This document shows, piece by piece, positions 20,228 through 28,414 of a DNA stretch of 41,126 nt. The translations under genes were made by a program, and so were the position numbers. Positions within the stretch are counted from its first letter, which is position 1, and every line of letters begins with the position of its first letter. The notes beneath the pieces are model-generated. The model had not been told where the DNA came from. It was given only the letters and a program-made list of their open reading frames with translations, and ran no database searches. Source of the DNA: a virus; the IMG/VR virus record IMGVR_UViG_3300048834_000619, positions 1 to 41,126 of that record; one strand, given 5' to 3'.

Positions 20228-20271
20228 GGTCCCGCCACCCACGGGGAAGGAAGAGTGTGGGCGGCGGGACC
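20228..20271. terminator. Second hairpin at the end of the late operon
   Basis: GGTCCCGCC (20228-20236) and GGCGGGACC (20263-20271) are perfect 9-bp arms with a 26-base loop. It lies 17 bp downstream (leftwards) of the stop of the last late gene. Weaker than the neighbouring 14-bp hairpin; could assist termination. Confidence 0.35.
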
Positions 20272-20287
20272 GACCCGGGACCCTATT

Positions 20288-20737
20288 TCACGGGGTCAGG
20301 TCGTCGGGCCGTTCCTCGTCGTCGGCGGGGACGTGGCGGGCGATGTAGTCGCACGACAACTCGATCGCTTCGACCCGCTCGGCCAGGCCGGCGAGCTCGT
20401 CGCCCTGCTCGGAGATCCGGCCACCGAGGACGACCATCCGCTCGTCGCCAGCCTGGAGCCGCTTGTGGATCGCAGCCAGGTTCTCGTCCTGACGGCCCTG
20501 CCCGGAGATCATCGACGACATGCCCGACACAAGGTGCTGCTGGGATGCGGTCAACTCCTCGACCTTGTGCGCGATCCCCGAGACGGCCTCGTGCAGGTTG
20601 CCGTGGCCGTTCGGTTCACCCAGCCGTTTCTCGAGCCGCTTGGCCACCTGGGCGGCCACCACCGCTCCCGCTGAGCCGATCGCGCCGAGGGCCCCAATCG
20701 TGGCCACCACGATGGCCACGATCCCCTCCTCGCTCAT
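20288..20737 (-). CDS. Membrane-anchored coiled-coil protein, lysis-associated
   Basis: 149 residues: one N-terminal membrane helix (GIVAIVVATIGALGAIGSAGAVVAAQ, residues 5-30) then a long charged coiled coil (AQVAKRLEKRLGE... ISEQGDELAGLAERVEAIELSCDYIARHV). The pattern resembles the DUF2746-type membrane proteins of actinophages that lie next to lysis genes. The ATG at 20737 overlaps the amidase stop (ATGA). It could be a second holin or a spanin-like helper; it is the last gene of the late operon. Confidence 0.6.
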   Translation of the reverse strand: MSEEGIVAIVVATIGALGAIGSAGAVVAAQVAKRLEKRLGEPNGHGNLHEAVSGIAHKVEELTASQQHLVSGMSSMISGQGRQDENLAAIHKRLQAGDERMVVLGGRISEQGDELAGLAERVEAIELSCDYIARHVPADDEERPDDLTP

Positions 20738-21555
20738 GGCTGCTCGAGGGCGATCGGCACCCAGAACGACAGGGCGCCGAGGGTGTCGGGGCCGGCGATG
20801 CCGTCGATGTCCACGCGTCCGGAGCCGGCGAGCTGGCGCATGGCGTCGGCGAACCGCTGGAACTCGGCCACCGCGGCCCTGCAGTCGGCGTCGTAGAGGT
20901 CATGGATGGCGATCTGACGGCCGCCGGCTTGGCCGTTGGCGTTGATCCGTAGGCGCCACACGATATTGAGCATCGCCCGGAGGAATTCGACACCGGGGCC
21001 CCTGTCGCCGGTGCGAAGGATCGCAACGGCGGGCGGTCGGGCGCCGGTGAGGATCCGGGCGGCCTCCCGGTTGATCTCGGCGATCGCCGGGTGGAGCTTG
21101 TCGCCTGGGCAGGCGGTCGAGGCCCTGGGGGCGTCACGGTGTCCGCCCGTGACCGCCCGGGTCGTCCACCACTGCTGCCGGTGCCCGTGGGCGACGAGCT
21201 GGGCGATCGTGTCGAGCATGGCATCGGACGGTGCTCGGTGGGTGAAGTCACCGATGGCGCAGATGGCATGGCTCGTGGTGTTGTCGCCGGCGGTGTGCCC
21301 GCCAGCGACGAGCGGACCTCGGCCTTCCCAGGCCTTGCCGTCGTCGCTGGTGAGGAAGTTGTAGGCGATGTCGTTCCAGCCGTTGGTGTGCTGGTGCATG
21401 GCCTGGATGTTGCGGAGGTATCCGGCGGTTCCGCTGACGGCCGATGGCCAGCCGGCGGTGTGGTGGAGCCACAGCCGTGGCGTGGTGTCGATGCGGTGCG
21501 GGGCCCGCTTGGGCTTGGCGGCGCCCCACTCGGGGCGGGCGGTGATGGCGACCAT
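20734..21555 (-). CDS. Endolysin: N-acetylmuramoyl-L-alanine amidase with C-terminal wall-binding domain
   Basis: 273 residues. Residues 1-165 are an amidase_2/PGRP-type zinc amidase: HHTAG with His31/His32, GGHRD (His139), TACPGDKL (Cys149). Residues 180-273 form a peptidoglycan-binding-1-like domain (ILRTGDRGPGVEFLRAMLN... VDIDGIAGPDTLGAL). It cuts the bond between muramic acid and L-Ala in the host wall at the end of infection. Start ATG 21555; next to the holin. Confidence 0.88.
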   Translation of the reverse strand: MVAITARPEWGAAKPKRAPHRIDTTPRLWLHHTAGWPSAVSGTAGYLRNIQAMHQHTNGWNDIAYNFLTSDDGKAWEGRGPLVAGGHTAGDNTTSHAICAIGDFTHRAPSDAMLDTIAQLVAHGHRQQWWTTRAVTGGHRDAPRASTACPGDKLHPAIAEINREAARILTGARPPAVAILRTGDRGPGVEFLRAMLNIVWRLRINANGQAGGRQIAIHDLYDADCRAAVAEFQRFADAMRQLAGSGRVDIDGIAGPDTLGALSFWVPIALEQP

Positions 21556-21561
21556 GGGGTG

Positions 21562-21918
21562 TCAGCTCCTGGGGTTGGTGAGACGGGGAGGCGGTCCGGT
21601 GTGGAACCGGGCGACGCGGGTGCCGGTCACGCCGAGCAAAGCTGCGGCCAGATCGACCCACAGGGTCGCCTCGGCCTCGGAGGCGAGCCCGTAGACGACA
21701 GCGGCTGCGCCGATGGCGGTGGCGATGCCGTAGAGCCAGGCCCGGGCGTTGTGGGCGTTGAGCGTGGCCATGCCGTTGCCGAGCACGGCGCCGGCCAGGC
21801 CGGCCAGCACGGCCGCTTCGGTGCCGGTGGCGAGCCCGTAGGCGATGGCGATCGGTACGAGGGCGTTGAGGCCCGAGTAGATCCGGGCCCGGGTGGGCTC
21901 GGCGAGCAGGACATCCAT
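21562..21918 (-). CDS. Holin
   Basis: 118 residues with about three hydrophobic helices (VPIAIAYGLATGTEAAVLAGLAGAVLG; AWLYGIATAIGAAAVVYGLAS; LWVDLAAALLGVTG) and a charged N- and C-terminus, the usual build of a small actinophage holin that permits endolysin release. GGGAGGA precedes the ATG at 21918 by 5 bases. It lies directly upstream of the amidase in the transcript. Confidence 0.7.
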   Translation of the reverse strand: MDVLLAEPTRARIYSGLNALVPIAIAYGLATGTEAAVLAGLAGAVLGNGMATLNAHNARAWLYGIATAIGAAAVVYGLASEAEATLWVDLAAALLGVTGTRVARFHTGPPPRLTNPRS

Positions 21919-21983
21919 GGTTCCTCCCAGGAGGGTTGGTGCGCGGCGAACAGCCCCGGCCAGCGCTGCGGGGTGAGGTCAGG

Positions 21984-23813
21984 TCAGGGTTCGGTGGACA
22001 GGACTTGGATGGCGCCGGTGGGGAACCGGACGCACAGCTGGGTCTTGCCGCCGCTGTCTCGGGCGAAGATCACGGCGTGATCTGCGGCCGGCGCAGCGGG
22101 GGCGATGGTCTCGGTGATCAGCATGCGGTTGGCGGGCAGGGTGTCGAAGCGGCCGAGGTTGAAGCCGAGCAGCCCCGCCGCGGTGCGGCCGAGCCGCACG
22201 TCGACAGCACCGAGGCCGCCGCCCCACTCGATGACGCCGCCGCCGGACAGCTCTCCGATGGCGAGGCGGGCGTGGGTGTCGCCCAGCGACTGGAACACCA
22301 GCTGCCCGTCGGCGAGAAGCACCTTCGGCGAGTTGACCGCCACCTGCGTCCAGACGGTGCCGGTCCACTGGAGGGTGAGGGTGGCGCCGGGGATCAGGTA
22401 GGCCCACTGGGCGAGGTTCGACGCAGCGATGGCCGGGAGCCCTCCGGCGGCGGCTTCGCCGGCGAGGCCGATCGGGTAGGCGCCGACGTTGTGGAGCGTG
22501 ATGCGCTCGCCCGGCTGGCCGTCAGGGATCACGGGGGCTGCGGTGTTGATCGCCAGGGCAGTCGAGGTCAGGTGGTACGTCGTGGCGCCACGGGGGATCG
22601 TGGTCGACGCCCCGACGGTGACCGCCTGCGGGGGCTCGGCGGTCGCCGACTCGTTCCACACGCCGAAGTTCTCGTCACCGAAGGCTAGGTGTGGCACGAA
22701 CAGGCCAAGCTGTTGGGCCACGGAGCCGGCGGGCTCATCGAAGCCCGAAGGCTCGGTGGCCTCCAGGTCCTTGACAGCGAACCCGATCTTGCGGTGCAAC
22801 GACGTGTTGCCCCCGATGACGCCCGCCGAGAAGAACGACGCGTACGCCGACTCGTTGGTCACGCCATCGATGATCCCGTTGTTGCGGGTGAGCCACACCG
22901 GCGTGTCCACGAACTCGGCACCGCCCGAGTTGGTGTCGTTCTGCGAGTAGGTCACGGTGCCGGCGTCAGCGAACCGCCAGCGGCCACCGATGTAGCCCCA
23001 CGCCGGAACCTGAATGCGGTCCTGGCCGGGCGTGTTGCCGATCGCCATGAAGTCGAGGGCCATCACCGGCTCGAAGTAGACGGCGGTCTGGTCGGCGCTC
23101 AGCTCGTGAACGCCCTCGAGTGACCACACGCCGCGTGGTCCGAAGCTGTGGGACTGGATGTCGGGCTGGGTGATCGTGGCATCCCACTTCACGCGGTGCG
23201 CGGTACCGACAGCGACATCGGTGGGGGCCACAGCGGGGGCCGAGTTCCAGATGGTGTCGATCGACGTGACCCGCCGGATCACGCCGCCCTTGACCTCGCC
23301 GGACGTGTACATGCCAGCGGCCAGCCACAGGTCGCCGTCCTCGGCCTTCTCGACCGCTGGCGTGGCGTCCTGGGCGCCGGCAAGCAGGCCTGGCACATCG
23401 ACCGTCTGCGTGCTGGGGTCGTAGGTGGCGATGCCCGTGGCGGCCACCACACCCGGAGGGCCCTGGACAGGCGCCCAGTCGTCCGGGGCAGGGCCCTCGA
23501 GGCGCTGGATCGACGTCTCGGCCCAAGAGACCTCCTCGTCGTTGAGGTCAGAGAGGTCGAGGTAGCGGCGGACCTGCCCGACGACCACCCGGTAGATGAT
23601 CGGATCACCCGCCTCGGACACCTTGTCGAGGTCGAGCTCGTCGTTGTGGCCGTTCTCGTCGAGGTCGACGTGGGTGGTCCCGTGCAACACCACCAGGTCG
23701 TCCTCTCGAGACACCGTGACGCCGGCGGTACCGGTCATCGCTGTCACCTGGCCATCCCGGCCGGCCATGGCCTGGCGGCCCGGGTACTCGCCGTCGATCA
23801 GCAGCTTCACCAT
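21984..23813 (-). CDS. Tail fibre / receptor-binding protein
   Basis: 609 residues. Beta-rich, with Gly/Asn/Thr-rich repeats and the C-terminal motif ADHAVIFARDSGGKTQLCVRFPTGAIQVLS, a conserved ending of phage fibre or baseplate proteins. It should contact the host surface. It is the last structural gene before the lysis genes, typical for siphoviruses. ATG at 23813 has GAGG about 7 bases upstream. Confidence 0.7.
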   Translation of the reverse strand: MVKLLIDGEYPGRQAMAGRDGQVTAMTGTAGVTVSREDDLVVLHGTTHVDLDENGHNDELDLDKVSEAGDPIIYRVVVGQVRRYLDLSDLNDEEVSWAETSIQRLEGPAPDDWAPVQGPPGVVAATGIATYDPSTQTVDVPGLLAGAQDATPAVEKAEDGDLWLAAGMYTSGEVKGGVIRRVTSIDTIWNSAPAVAPTDVAVGTAHRVKWDATITQPDIQSHSFGPRGVWSLEGVHELSADQTAVYFEPVMALDFMAIGNTPGQDRIQVPAWGYIGGRWRFADAGTVTYSQNDTNSGGAEFVDTPVWLTRNNGIIDGVTNESAYASFFSAGVIGGNTSLHRKIGFAVKDLEATEPSGFDEPAGSVAQQLGLFVPHLAFGDENFGVWNESATAEPPQAVTVGASTTIPRGATTYHLTSTALAINTAAPVIPDGQPGERITLHNVGAYPIGLAGEAAAGGLPAIAASNLAQWAYLIPGATLTLQWTGTVWTQVAVNSPKVLLADGQLVFQSLGDTHARLAIGELSGGGVIEWGGGLGAVDVRLGRTAAGLLGFNLGRFDTLPANRMLITETIAPAAPAADHAVIFARDSGGKTQLCVRFPTGAIQVLSTEP

Positions 23814-23822
23814 CGGGCCGCC

Positions 23823-24230
23823 TCAGACCTGGAAGATGCGGTAGGGGCCGTTGTCCCAGGCCACGACGATCGGGTTGCCGTCTGACACCCGCAAGATGTT
23901 CGTGCCGTCGGTGTGGATGTCGGTCGCCCACAACAGCCGGTCCGTGGCCGCGTCGCCGGTGTCGTGGGCGATCAGGACCCGGCCGACGGACTCGGCTGCG
24001 GTCACGCCCGACACCGAGCAGTCATCCGCATCGAGCACCCCGTTGCCGACGATCGTCATCCCGGAGAGCGACGCTGTGGCCAACACGTTGGTGACGTCGT
24101 CGCGGAACTCGTGCGCCGGGTTCAGCGTGTAGGCGGGCCGGGTGAGGATCACCAGGAAGTCGTCGTCGGGCCAGTCGATCTCGCCTCGGGCGAAAGCGTC
24201 GCGGGCATGGGGGTACACGAGCTGGGCCAT
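23823..24230 (-). CDS. Minor structural protein
   Basis: 135 residues: HARDAFARGEIDWPDDDFLVILTRPAYTLNPAHEFRDDVTNVLATASLSGMTIVGNGVLDADDCSVSGVTAAESVGRVLIAHDTGD, then strands ending in PYRIFQV. This matches the recurrent small phage minor structural protein (often found next to fibre genes in actinophages). Small gap to the fibre gene. Role in the baseplate inferred from position. Confidence 0.6.
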   Translation of the reverse strand: MAQLVYPHARDAFARGEIDWPDDDFLVILTRPAYTLNPAHEFRDDVTNVLATASLSGMTIVGNGVLDADDCSVSGVTAAESVGRVLIAHDTGDAATDRLLWATDIHTDGTNILRVSDGNPIVVAWDNGPYRIFQV

Positions 24231-24242
24231 GAGGGGCCTCCT

Positions 24243-24653
24243 TCAGAGGTCGGTGCCGTGGGGTTGGAGACTGAGGTTCGGGGGCTTCTCGTCCGGGTGG
24301 TGTTCCCAGTCGCAGTCGTGGCACGCGGCCACCCACCAGCCGGCGGGGATGATCCGGGGCCCGAACGGCCACGGCACCTCTGCGACGGCACGGCGTTGCA
24401 TCGGGACGCCAGGTCCTCGGGCGTCGAGGAATGCTTCGGCGATGGTGAAGTAGCCGGCTCCCAGGCCGTCGGCCGGGTCGGGGGCGATGACGAGCTGGAC
24501 GGTGATCCCGGCGATCTCGATGCCGCCGGGGTCGACGGTGTCTTGGCCGTCGGTGCCGAGGGTGACCTCGATGTAGGACAGGCAGTAGGGGCGGGTCGGC
24601 TTCCACATCGGCCACATCCAGATCGGGTTGGCGATCGGAGTCGGGTCGACCAT
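24243..24653 (-). CDS. Minor tail protein, unknown
   Basis: 136 residues, MVDPTPIANPIWMWPMWKPTRPYCLSYIEVTLGTDG, beta-rich and Trp/Pro-rich. The ATG at 24653 overlaps the preceding stop (TGATG). Similar short proteins follow the large minor tail protein in other siphoviruses. Function unknown. Confidence 0.55.
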   Translation of the reverse strand: MVDPTPIANPIWMWPMWKPTRPYCLSYIEVTLGTDGQDTVDPGGIEIAGITVQLVIAPDPADGLGAGYFTIAEAFLDARGPGVPMQRRAVAEVPWPFGPRIIPAGWWVAACHDCDWEHHPDEKPPNLSLQPHGTDL

Positions 24654-25153
24654 CAGGCCTCGCCGCCCGTGGCCGCGGGTTGGCGTGGCCACCGGTAGGA
24701 GAACACCGGCGGCGTGTTGTCGATCTTGGCGTCGGGGTCGTGGCCCGGCGGGTGCGGCGAAGCGAACTCAGAGGTGGATCCGCTCGAGGCGCGTGCGATG
24801 CGGCGGTTCAAGGCGTTGAGCTTGTGGTCGAGCGGGTCGCCGAGCTCGGGGGTGACCACGGTGTTGGCCTCGTCGTCGAAGCCGATCGCTATCGACTGGA
24901 CGACCAGCCCGTCGAGGCGGTCGCCCAGGTAGAACCCGGCGCCGGGCTGCTGGGCAGGAGTGTGGACGTGCCCGCTGACCGAGGTGGTGTCCCGGCGGGT
25001 CCGGTGGGCTTCGAGGATGTCTTCGCCGAGCTTGTGGGCCTGGTCGTAGTCCTGGACGCCGGCCATCTCGATGAACTGCTCAGCGCCGGCGTCGCCGACG
25101 CTGATCAGCCCCCGTGCCCAGCGGATCAACAGGCGGGTGGTGGTGGAGAACAT
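24653..25153 (-). CDS. Minor tail protein, unknown
   Basis: 166 residues: MFSTTTRLLIRWARGLISVGDAGAEQFIEMAGVQDYDQAHKLGEDILEAHRTRRDTTSVSGHVHTPAQQ, then GFYLGDRLDG and a helical end. The ATG overlaps the stop of the 907-residue gene. The N-terminal half resembles phage proteins that follow the tape measure and Dit genes; no enzymatic motif seen. Confidence 0.6.
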   Translation of the reverse strand: MFSTTTRLLIRWARGLISVGDAGAEQFIEMAGVQDYDQAHKLGEDILEAHRTRRDTTSVSGHVHTPAQQPGAGFYLGDRLDGLVVQSIAIGFDDEANTVVTPELGDPLDHKLNALNRRIARASSGSTSEFASPHPPGHDPDAKIDNTPPVFSYRWPRQPAATGGEA

Positions 25154-27876
25154 CAGATCGCCGCCCTCTCGGTGATGGCGGCGGCGTCGACCGTGTGGGT
25201 CCAGGGCATCCCCCGGGACACGCCGCCCTCGTCCTTCACGAACGCGTGGAACACGTCGGCGCCCGGCGCCGGGTAGAAGTCGATCAGGGCCTCGGCGAAC
25301 TGCTTGGCCACGTCCCAGTAGGTGGCACCGACCTTCGTGGTGAGTAGCGGTGCGTCTTCGCCCTTCGGCCAGGGGTTGCCGGCCGAGTCGGCGTCATCGG
25401 TGAACGAACACGACCAGGCTCCCGCTGGGGCGCCGCGGGCGGCGGCCTCCTCGACCAGGCGGCGCAGCACTCGGCCCGGCGTTGCCCGCATCGACACCGT
25501 GGGCCGCTCCAGCGCTTTCCAGCCGCCCCGGCTGTAGCAGTCGGTGCCACCGAACGCGTGCTGGTGGCGTTGCAGCAGCGACACCAGCACCCCGGCCGGT
25601 CCGCCGCCGCGGGCGTAGGCCTCGATCGCGATCAGATGGAAGTCCCAGTCGAAGTCGAGCTCAACCCGCTTGGTGGTGCCGCCCTGTTCGACCGTGGCCA
25701 CCAGCACCCCGTCGACGTAGACCCGGGCGTAGTCCCAGGCGCACACGAACAACGAGTAGGTGCCGGGGAACAGCCCGAACGGCATCCGGAAGAACGACCA
25801 GCCTTCAGGCTGGGAAGCAACGTCGACCTCGGTCGTCCACATCCACTGGGCCCGGTTGTCGGGCCAGTTGTCAGGCAGCGGGAAGATCTCCTCGGGGGTG
25901 CCGTAGCGGGCGTTGTCGCCGCCGATCGAGGTCGTCCAGGTCAGCCCGGGGACGTTGAGACCGTTCATCGGCCAACCCCAGATCCGGTCGTCCTGGGCGG
26001 GCTGGCCGACCCGGATCGGGTCACCGGCCCCGAAGTCGGGGTACACCGTGGTGCGAGACCAATCGACGAACAGCTTCGACGGAGTCGACGCCGTGACCAG
26101 CTGCTCGGCCTCCTCCCCCGGTGCGGCCACCACCGTGGTCACCTCAGCGACCACCCCCCGAAACACCGCCGCCCCACCAGACGTGTAGGTGACTGCGGTG
26201 CCCTCGCCGGGTCCGGGCGGCACCACCGTGAACGACCCCTGGCCCTGCTCGGAGAGCTGCGGCCGGCAGGAGACCGCCGTCGCCCACGGCCATCCGGCCA
26301 CCTCGAGCTTCGACGTTGGCGGCCCGTACTGGTAGCCCTCCGGCCACGGCGTTTCATCAGGTGCCGGAGGCGGCGGCGGGTTCGGGGTGTCGCTGTAGAT
26401 GTGGTGCACCCCGCCCAGCAGCGGCGGCGCAGCAACCGACGGCGCATAGACCGGTTCGGTCGGCCGAGACGGCCACACCAGCACGCCGCCGCGCAGCAAC
26501 GGTGCCGGCACCGACGGGGCAAAGATCACGTCAGGGTCGTATGGCCAATTCACAACCCCACCGCCCGCCGCTACCGGAGCCGCCGCACCGGGCACCTCGA
26601 GCGGCGCCAGGGCCACACCGAGGTCATCGAAGGCGAGCAACTCGCCGTCGGCGCCGTAGACCACGATGGACACGTCGTGCCACTCGGGCTCAAAGCCTTC
26701 AGGCCAGGGGCCCTCGGTGCCCCATGTGGTCGTGAGGTAGAGCGTGTCGTCCCACCACGCCCGGATGGTCCACTCGGCGGTCTCGAGGTCAAGCTCGGCG
26801 GAGAGGGCCAGGTCGTGTGGGCCCGCGGTGGTGTCCACCGAGGTCGAGTCCTGGAAGTCCACGGTCTCGGCGGCTAGCCAGCGGGCGGTGACGAGATCGC
26901 CCGACGACGCGATGCCGGCTCCGACACCCAAGGTCGCCACTCCTCCCACCTGTATGTGTGTGGTGGCGCCGATGAACAGCCCGGCGAACCACGTACCAGA
27001 CGCGGGCACGTCGATCGTCAGCGATGCCGCCACGGGCGCCGGGAGCCCTGCAGCAGACGCAGGCAGGCGGGCGGCAGCGTGGTCGGCGGTGTAGCTCGTG
27101 ACCCTGGCCTTGTTGGTGTCGATCTCCCAAGCCCCGAGGTCGGCCTGCCACGACAGGTCCACGACAGATGCGGCGCCGAGCGTGACCGCGTCGGTCCGGT
27201 CGAAGTCGTCCCATGTGGCGGTGGATGGCGCGGGGGGCGGCCCAGAGGCCGCGGCCCACGCGTCGTACTGGTCGGACACCTCGGTCGGGGTGAGCGCCCA
27301 GTCGAACACGGCGAACCCGGCGCACAGGCCACCGACCGCGCCGCCGTCGTAGCCGCCGAAGCCGACGGTGAGCGTCTGAGTGAGCACGCCCTCCGCGAGC
27401 GTGTCGGTTGCCACCGAGGCACCGTTGACGTACAGGGTGAGATCGTCACCGTCGAGCACCGAGGTCAGCACGGTCCAGTCGTCGATGTCCTCGGCGGCGT
27501 CCTGCGCCCCGGCGAAGTCGAACACGCCGTCGGTGTTGGCCGCGGTCGCCTCGGCGCCGGTGCCGTCGAGGGCGTACAGCGTGACGGACTGGTCGGCGCC
27601 GACGGCGCTCACGAGCGTGTACCACGCAGCCGTCGATGCCTTGACGACCTGGGTGATCGACACTGAGCCGTCGACCTCGACGTCGGTGGACCACGCGCCC
27701 GCACCGATCACGAGCACGTCGCCGTGGGTGCCGTCAGTGGTCCACGAGTTCGAGCCGGAGTCGAGCGTCGCAGCCGTCGAGCCTTCGTCCTCGGGCGCTC
27801 CGCTACCTTCATCGCACCGCCACAGTCCTACAGGGAGGCCGGACAGTGCCGCCGTGAACCACTCGGCGCGTGCCAT
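25153..27876 (-). CDS. Large minor tail protein (tail tip/hub, LamG-like domain)
   Basis: 907 residues. The N-terminal part begins MARAEWFTAALSGLPVGLWRCDEGSGAPEDEG and contains a concanavalin-like/LamG domain (TLTVGFGGYDGGAVGGLCAGFAVFDWALT); repeats of an APSVxAPxLxGGV type follow. The middle (SKLEVAGWPWATAVSCRPQLSEQGQGSFTVVPPGPGEG) resembles the tail-associated hub protein, and a PA14-like segment (YSLFVCAWDYARVYVDGVLVAT) occurs before the C-terminus. It probably forms the tail tip. ATG at 27876 overlaps the stop of the 30-codon frame before it (TGATG). A longer frame upstream (to 27978) is a shadow. Confidence 0.75.
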   Translation of the reverse strand: MARAEWFTAALSGLPVGLWRCDEGSGAPEDEGSTAATLDSGSNSWTTDGTHGDVLVIGAGAWSTDVEVDGSVSITQVVKASTAAWYTLVSAVGADQSVTLYALDGTGAEATAANTDGVFDFAGAQDAAEDIDDWTVLTSVLDGDDLTLYVNGASVATDTLAEGVLTQTLTVGFGGYDGGAVGGLCAGFAVFDWALTPTEVSDQYDAWAAASGPPPAPSTATWDDFDRTDAVTLGAASVVDLSWQADLGAWEIDTNKARVTSYTADHAAARLPASAAGLPAPVAASLTIDVPASGTWFAGLFIGATTHIQVGGVATLGVGAGIASSGDLVTARWLAAETVDFQDSTSVDTTAGPHDLALSAELDLETAEWTIRAWWDDTLYLTTTWGTEGPWPEGFEPEWHDVSIVVYGADGELLAFDDLGVALAPLEVPGAAAPVAAGGGVVNWPYDPDVIFAPSVPAPLLRGGVLVWPSRPTEPVYAPSVAAPPLLGGVHHIYSDTPNPPPPPAPDETPWPEGYQYGPPTSKLEVAGWPWATAVSCRPQLSEQGQGSFTVVPPGPGEGTAVTYTSGGAAVFRGVVAEVTTVVAAPGEEAEQLVTASTPSKLFVDWSRTTVYPDFGAGDPIRVGQPAQDDRIWGWPMNGLNVPGLTWTTSIGGDNARYGTPEEIFPLPDNWPDNRAQWMWTTEVDVASQPEGWSFFRMPFGLFPGTYSLFVCAWDYARVYVDGVLVATVEQGGTTKRVELDFDWDFHLIAIEAYARGGGPAGVLVSLLQRHQHAFGGTDCYSRGGWKALERPTVSMRATPGRVLRRLVEEAAARGAPAGAWSCSFTDDADSAGNPWPKGEDAPLLTTKVGATYWDVAKQFAEALIDFYPAPGADVFHAFVKDEGGVSRGMPWTHTVDAAAITERAAI

Positions 27877-27968
27877 CAGGACAACAGCTCCAGGACGGTG
27901 CCGGCGCCGTCGTCGCCGGGCCCGTAGAACACCGGCCCGAGAGCCAGCACGTCGTCGTCGAAGGTCAC
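27876..27968 (-). CDS. 30-residue tiled open frame
   Basis: GTG at 27968 overlaps the stop of the upstream gene (GTGA) and its stop overlaps the ATG of the 907-residue gene (TGATG), so it fills the gap exactly. It encodes 30 residues (VTFDDDVLALGPVFYGPGDD...). Exact overlap on both sides argues that it is translated, at least to couple the two big genes. Alternatively, it is a remnant of a gene extension. Confidence 0.5.
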   Translation of the reverse strand: MTFDDDVLALGPVFYGPGDDGAGTVLELLS

Positions 27969-28414
27969 GCCAAGCCACCGCCCGGGAACGTCAGCTCGAG
28001 CACAGCGCGCCACCCCTCGGCGGTCTGCTCGCCGGCACGGACCTGCACGTGGGCTGCCGCTGACACCGACCCGCCCGCTGGGAGCGTGAGCGACACCGTG
28101 CGGGTGTTGGCGGTGGTCCGCACGTTCGCACGCAGGTACGCCAAGTTGGCCCGGTACCCGGCCCGCAAGGATGCCGTCGGCGCCCCGGTGCGGTCCACGT
28201 CGCCGGCGATCAGCATCGGCAACGACCACGACGTCTCATCGTCACGGCGGGGCATCGCCAACCGGCCAGTGCGGCCGGGGATCTTCAGCGACTGACCACG
28301 CTGGTCTGGTGGGTTCCACAGCTCGTGAACATCGAACGTCACCCACGCCGGGCAGTGCATCGACGTCGCCCCGACCGTCAACGTGCCGTCCCACGTCGTC
28401 GACACCCACTCCAT
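27965..28414 (-). CDS. Distal tail protein-like (Dit)
   Basis: 149 residues: MEWVSTTWDGTLTVGATSMHCPAWVTFDVHELWNPPDQRGQSLKIPGRTGRLAMPRRDDETSWSLPMLIAGDVD. This beta-rich protein sits right after the tape measure gene, where distal tail proteins of siphoviruses are encoded. The ATG at 28414 overlaps the tape measure stop (TGATG). Name inferred from position and size more than sequence. Confidence 0.6.
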   Translation of the reverse strand: MEWVSTTWDGTLTVGATSMHCPAWVTFDVHELWNPPDQRGQSLKIPGRTGRLAMPRRDDETSWSLPMLIAGDVDRTGAPTASLRAGYRANLAYLRANVRTTANTRTVSLTLPAGGSVSAAAHVQVRAGEQTAEGWRAVLELTFPGGGLA

